From assembly GCA_964567995.1 (NCBI GenBank), contig CAZMOB010000004.1, positions 62,001-126,000 on the forward strand: a stretch of 64,000 nt of DNA, given 5' to 3'. The notes beneath the pieces were generated by a model. It worked only from the letters and a program-made list of their open reading frames with translations, was not told the DNA's origin and ran no database searches. A program made the translations under genes and the position numbers. Every line of letters begins with the position of its first letter. The first letter of the stretch is position 1. Below, piece after piece: positions 60,314 to 64,000 of this stretch. The DNA is from JAGOTP01 sp964567995 (lineage in GTDB: Bacteria > Patescibacteriota > Patescibacteriia > 2-12-FULL-60-25).

Positions 60314-61315
60314 ATGTCTCATGAATGGAAAATTAGACTGAGTGAACCAAAAAGCAAAGAACAGCTGGCTCTTGCGGCTGAGTTCGAACGGCTTAGCCCT
60401 TATAAATTAGGAGATTTTTGTGATCGAAATAATCTGCGTCTACGTACAAAATTTAATCGATCTGGTGCGCTGCAAGTCACCGCTCATCGCGAAGTAGAGA
60501 ATGATCGATTTGAATTACAGGAAACACTTTCTGCAGACAGCCTCCCCCGCTTCCTTCGGAAAGACCGACTACTCGAAGATGGACCTGAGGGGATAGAGTT
60601 TGTCTCACCAGCCAGAGATGGCGTCTGGGAGTTTATTGATCTAGAAGAGGAAAGAAAAAGAGAAACGCGGAAAATTGCTTGGCAAAATGAAATTATTGAA
60701 CTCTGCAGAGTACGCTTCGCAAACCAGCCTATGTTTGATGGTTTTATCACTGGATACAGTTGGCATTATCATGCGATCGATTTAGTTCTGAAACTGGTTA
60801 ATACCAAGTACAAGAAGCTAAGGCAGGCCTCTCTTGAACAGATTGGAAAACGCTACCGTCTCGAAGAAACCGATCTCCCCCCACTCAACACCTCACATCC
60901 GGCCTTTCGACTGATTCGTGCACTGGTGCTTGTAGATCATGTCCCGGTTTTTTCTGGAACAACGATTTTGAATTGGAACGACGACCCGTATCGTACAGCT
61001 ATTGGTTGCAAAAGTGACCGTGCACGCGACTGGGTCATCTCCCTCATCCAGGAAGAGTTGGCGAAGAAGGTCTTCTTTCGATCAAGAGCATGGACAGAGA
61101 ACGTGGAGGATCGAATGGGTCGCTACCCTATCGCTAGCTCGTACCTAAAAGAAGTAGATCAAATCTTAGATCGCGATATTCCAGAACATCTCGCTCAGCG
61201 AATCAAAGAGCTAGAAGCAAGCATTGAAGACGCAATAGACGCGATTCGTGTAAGTGTAAAACTCCCACCCATCAAACGACTTCCCAAGTCAGAAAACGGA
61301 CCATATCGTACATAA
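60314..61315 (+). CDS. Unknown soluble charged protein
   Basis: 333 aa, not recognised. No signal peptide or membrane helix. The N-terminal ~120 residues are charged and mixed alpha/beta, and the rest is helical with WHYHAIDLVLKLVN, HPAFRLIRALVLVDHVPVF and GCKSDRARDWVISLIQEEL. The C-terminal tail is Pro/Lys-rich. A TAGATC hexamer lies 5 nt before the ATG. It stands alone, divergent from recJ. Confidence 0.7.
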   Translation: MSHEWKIRLSEPKSKEQLALAAEFERLSPYKLGDFCDRNNLRLRTKFNRSGALQVTAHREVENDRFELQETLSADSLPRFLRKDRLLEDGPEGIEFVSPARDGVWEFIDLEEERKRETRKIAWQNEIIELCRVRFANQPMFDGFITGYSWHYHAIDLVLKLVNTKYKKLRQASLEQIGKRYRLEETDLPPLNTSHPAFRLIRALVLVDHVPVFSGTTILNWNDDPYRTAIGCKSDRARDWVISLIQEELAKKVFFRSRAWTENVEDRMGRYPIASSYLKEVDQILDRDIPEHLAQRIKELEASIEDAIDAIRVSVKLPPIKRLPKSENGPYRT

Positions 61316-61414
61316 AAATCCCATAACCAACACCTCTCTCAAGCGGCGCCCCACCAAAGACTAGGGACGTTGCTCGAACTAATTTTGGCGAGTTCCTTCT
61401 TCTTTAAAAACGAC

Positions 61415-61513
61415 TTAAAAACTCGAGTACGCCGCGAGCAAAGGAATCACCATCAACAAAATCGTCGCAATGGCGAGCACTTTCATCCAAAAATTCAATC
61501 GTTCACGCTTCAT
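61415..61513 (-). CDS. 32-residue membrane peptide downstream of lepA
   Basis: A 33-codon frame reads MKRERLNFWMKVLAIATILL then MVIPLLAAYSSF and a stop. A basic start and one hydrophobic helix of about 20 residues are just what a small single-pass protein needs. TACCCT lies 8 nt before the ATG, 19 nt after the lepA stop. It is too short to be sure about. The rest of 61316-61532 shows no other gene. Confidence 0.5.
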   Translation of the reverse strand: MKRERLNFWMKVLAIATILLMVIPLLAAYSSF

Positions 61514-61532
61514 AGGTTTCTAGGGTAGCAAA

Positions 61533-63338
61533 TTAATTTCCACGACGTAAGACTTTGATGAACGTATCCGGCGGAATCTCGACGCCGCCGACCCCCATCG
61601 ACAACATGCGCTCTTTGCCTTTCTTTTGTTTCTGTAAGAGCTTGGATTTGCGGGAATAGTCACCCCCAGACATCTTAGCCAACACGTCTTTGCGGAAGGG
61701 ATTGATACGATCCGAAGCCAAAATCTTCGCCCCAATCAAGGCTTGCAGCTTGATCGCGAACTGAGCGCGAGGCAACTCTTCTTTTAGCGTTGCGATGATT
61801 TCGCGGCCACGTCGATCGGCTTCGGTTGAATGGAGCAAGGTCGCCAGCGCCTCAACCGGTTCTTCTGCCACATGAATATCCAAACGTACGACATCTGAGG
61901 CACGGAAATCCGAGAAATCGTAGTTCAGCGAAGCGTATCCAGCCGTTGCACTCTTCAATTTGTCATAAAAATCTACGATCACGGATGCGAGTGGCATGGA
62001 ATAATGCAAGATCGCCCTTTGCAAATCGAGGTATTCTGTATTCTTGTATTCACCTCGTCGGTCTTGGACAAGCGCCATGACGTTGCCGATGTACTCCTTG
62101 GGACACACGATATCGACCGTCGCCCAAGGCTCACGCGTTTCGCCGATGCGAGACACTTCAGGAAAATCTGCTGGTGATTTCACGAATTTTTCTTCTCCAT
62201 TCGTCAACGTCACTTCATATCCCACAGACGGCGTCGTGATGACGATATCCATGTCGAACTCACGGATGAGGCGCTGTTGCAGAATTTCCAAATGCAACAT
62301 GCCGAGGAGTCCGCAACGGAATCCAAAGCCAAGGGCACTCGAATGCTCTGGATCAAAAGTGAGGGCTGCATCACTTAACTTGAGTTTCAAAATCGCATCG
62401 CGGAGTTTTTCATACTCAGAACCATCGGCTGGAAAGACGCCTGCGTAGACCATTGGACGCACTTCTCGATATCCAGGCAGCTGCTCGACCGTTGGATCAC
62501 CCGTCAAAGAGACGGTGTCACCCACACGTACGGCTTGAATGTCTTTCAACCCGGTCACGAGATAACCAATCTCCCCTGTCTCTAAGCGGCCAGACTTCGT
62601 ATGTTCTGGCTTCAGATAGCCGACTTCAAGCGCTTCACTGGTCGTCGACGTTGCCAAAAAGCGTACCTTACTCCGCTCCTGGAGTACACCATCCATACAA
62701 CGAATATACGCGATAACTCCTTGGTAGTCGTCGTACTTTGAATCAAAAATAATCGCACGACCTTGCGCGTTCGGGTCCCCTTTTGGCACAGGCACATCGC
62801 GCACAATTCGTTCCAGAATTTCAGGCACGCCCTCCCCCGTCTTGCCAGAGGCACACAAAATCTCCTCGCGCTTGCAACCGATGAGTTGCATGAGCTCGTT
62901 CCCACGTCGTTCAACATCCGAGTTAGGAAGATCAACCTTGTTCAAAACCGGAATGATCGTGAGGTTCTGGTCGATCGCTAAATACAAGTTAGCGATCGTT
63001 TGCGCTTGCACACCTTGCGTCGAATCAACCAACAAAATCGCTCCCTCGACAGCCGCCAAGGACCGCGACACTTCGTACGTAAAATCGACGTGACCTGGCG
63101 TATCAATCAAGTTAAGTTCGTATTCAACGCCGTCCTTAGCCGTATATTTCATGCGTGCCGGCTGGAGCTTGATGGTAATCCCACGCTCCCGTTCCAGCTC
63201 CATCGTATCCAAGAGCTGTTCCTTCATGCGGCGCTTTTCGATCGTCCCTGTTAACTCCAACAAACGATCGGCCAAGGTGGATTTACCATGGTCGATGTGG
63301 GCAATGATGCAGAAATTCCGGATGCGAGATTGATCCAT
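61533..63338 (-). CDS. lepA: LepA / elongation factor 4
   Basis: 601 aa translational GTPase that acts on stalled or misassembled ribosomal complexes. The G domain shows AHIDHGKST (G1), DTPGHVDF (G3) and PVLNKVDLP (G4). Domains II, III and V follow, and the LepA-specific C-terminal domain ends in GGDYSRKSKLLQKQKKGKER. Full length and normal. Start MDQSRIRNFCIIAHIDHG is the classical LepA start. Confidence 0.97.
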   Translation of the reverse strand: MDQSRIRNFCIIAHIDHGKSTLADRLLELTGTIEKRRMKEQLLDTMELERERGITIKLQPARMKYTAKDGVEYELNLIDTPGHVDFTYEVSRSLAAVEGAILLVDSTQGVQAQTIANLYLAIDQNLTIIPVLNKVDLPNSDVERRGNELMQLIGCKREEILCASGKTGEGVPEILERIVRDVPVPKGDPNAQGRAIIFDSKYDDYQGVIAYIRCMDGVLQERSKVRFLATSTTSEALEVGYLKPEHTKSGRLETGEIGYLVTGLKDIQAVRVGDTVSLTGDPTVEQLPGYREVRPMVYAGVFPADGSEYEKLRDAILKLKLSDAALTFDPEHSSALGFGFRCGLLGMLHLEILQQRLIREFDMDIVITTPSVGYEVTLTNGEEKFVKSPADFPEVSRIGETREPWATVDIVCPKEYIGNVMALVQDRRGEYKNTEYLDLQRAILHYSMPLASVIVDFYDKLKSATAGYASLNYDFSDFRASDVVRLDIHVAEEPVEALATLLHSTEADRRGREIIATLKEELPRAQFAIKLQALIGAKILASDRINPFRKDVLAKMSGGDYSRKSKLLQKQKKGKERMLSMGVGGVEIPPDTFIKVLRRGN

Positions 63339-63398
63339 GTCTAAAACAAAAGAATGGCCTCAGTATGCGCAAAAAACGGGCTTTTGACAAGCAATCCG

Positions 63399-64000
63399 CT
63401 AAATGGCATTCAAGAAATTGTCTTTGTCCATCCCCTTTACCTGTAGCTGGCTCGGTACCCCTGCGGCCCAAGCCAGTCCTTTCATCGCAATGACTTGATG
63501 CCAAAGCATGTTAGCGACCCTTCGCTCAAGCGGAGTGAACGACGATTGGGCCGACTCGGCGACAGACTCTCCGCTGACACGGATGGCGCGTTCCAAAAAC
63601 GTGAGATCGGTTCGGTCGTAGGCAACATGGTAGCGTGGAAAAAATGGATCTACCGCCACCAGAGACCACGGATCATTCGCTTGTGACTGAGCAAAAAAGA
63701 GATTATCGCCCCCTAATACATCCAAAGGAACACGTGTCCGTTGCGTATAACGGTCCATTCCCACAACGGCCTGTTGGAATGCCGCCAACCGCTCTGGATC
63801 TTGTTTGGCAAATGTCACCAACTCATCCAAGTGCGGAAAGATCTTCTGCCATGCTCCTTGCAAATCCGCCGATCGATCAAGGCCAACGCCTTCAAAAAAC
63901 GCTCGGCGCAATTTTGTGATATCCGCCGCGTGCAGTGGGACCTTTCTCCACTCTTCCCCTATCCAAAAGTCACGCTTTTCTTGAGCTTGGAATTGGCGTT
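63399..64000 (-). CDS. Unidentified protein, C-terminal part (truncated by window edge)
   Basis: The open frame runs to the window edge with no stop; the visible ~200 residues begin within RQFQAQEKRDFWIGEEWRKV. The TTG inside (63911) is not a real start. Helical and mixed segments include GGDNLFFAQSQANDPWSLVAVDPFFP and a C-terminal LERRVANMLWHQVIAMKGLAWAAG. No family recognised. It lies upstream of lepA in the same direction, with a 60 nt gap. Confidence 0.7.
   Translation of the reverse strand, partial: RQFQAQEKRDFWIGEEWRKVPLHAADITKLRRAFFEGVGLDRSADLQGAWQKIFPHLDELVTFAKQDPERLAAFQQAVVGMDRYTQRTRVPLDVLGGDNLFFAQSQANDPWSLVAVDPFFPRYHVAYDRTDLTFLERAIRVSGESVAESAQSSFTPLERRVANMLWHQVIAMKGLAWAAGVPSQLQVKGMDKDNFLNAI

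Overview
The window looks like a chromosomal piece of a Patescibacteria (CPR) bacterium, probably of the Parcubacteria type. This is inferred from gene style, not from a marker search. The signs are compact gene packing with many 4-20 nt overlaps, short versions of universal repair proteins (UvrC about 427 aa, UvrA 850 aa), a CAP-domain surface protein with a long His-rich N-terminus, a type IV pilus operon, many one-pass or secreted proteins of unknown function, and no biosynthetic operons. The standard genetic code fits. One tRNA gene is present (Ser, GGA). There is no rRNA, CRISPR array or recognisable IS element.

Layout. 0-4.7 kb: leftward uvrA - methyltransferase - uvrC operon. 4.7-6.9 kb: Nudix hydrolase, unknown membrane protein, tRNA-Ser, nucleotidyltransferase-like gene. 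6.9-11.6 kb: two giant tandem paralogs with a possible transglutaminase-like core. 11.7-20.4 kb: small accessory genes (trhO, LCAT-like hydrolase, DUF4105-like, dCTP-deaminase-like, degenerate Nudix, DCC/HTTM-like fusion, APH-like kinase). 20.5-23.6 kb: exported CAP and peptidoglycan-binding-like proteins. 23.7-32.7 kb: surface glycan locus (two GT-C membrane glycosyltransferases, a LamG-like protein, a flippase, GT2, GT4 and a DPM1-like GT2). Its core is clearly AT-rich. 32.9-38.0 kb: envelope genes, including an HtrA-like pseudoprotease, an M23 peptidase and a PadR-PspC operon with a visible operator. 38.1-41.6 kb: heterodimeric ABC exporter. 42.9-47.5 kb: leftward gatC-gatA-HEPN-like-lgt-dsbA-dsbA block. 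47.5-53.9 kb: small membrane and zinc-ribbon proteins, VanW, an HExxH protein, ligA and a secreted protein. 54-57 kb: pilus operon (pilM, orphan MshEN protein, atypical receiver, prepilin). 58-63.3 kb: rnhA, recJ, an unknown gene, a 32-residue membrane peptide and lepA. A truncated gene runs off the right edge.

Three short GC-rich units stand out (41.58-42.85 kb, two genes; 57.06-58.06 kb, one gene). Two have a textbook sigma70 promoter, two have a clear 5' leader hairpin, and all carry one orphan gene followed by a long GC-rich 3' hairpin. The surrounding genes are about 50% GC, often appear leaderless (a TANNNT hexamer exactly 6 nt before ATG) and mostly lack Shine-Dalgarno sites. These cassettes are the best candidates for something undescribed. 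The next best are the tandem paralogs, the pseudoprotease and the Asp-to-Glu receiver inside the pilus operon.
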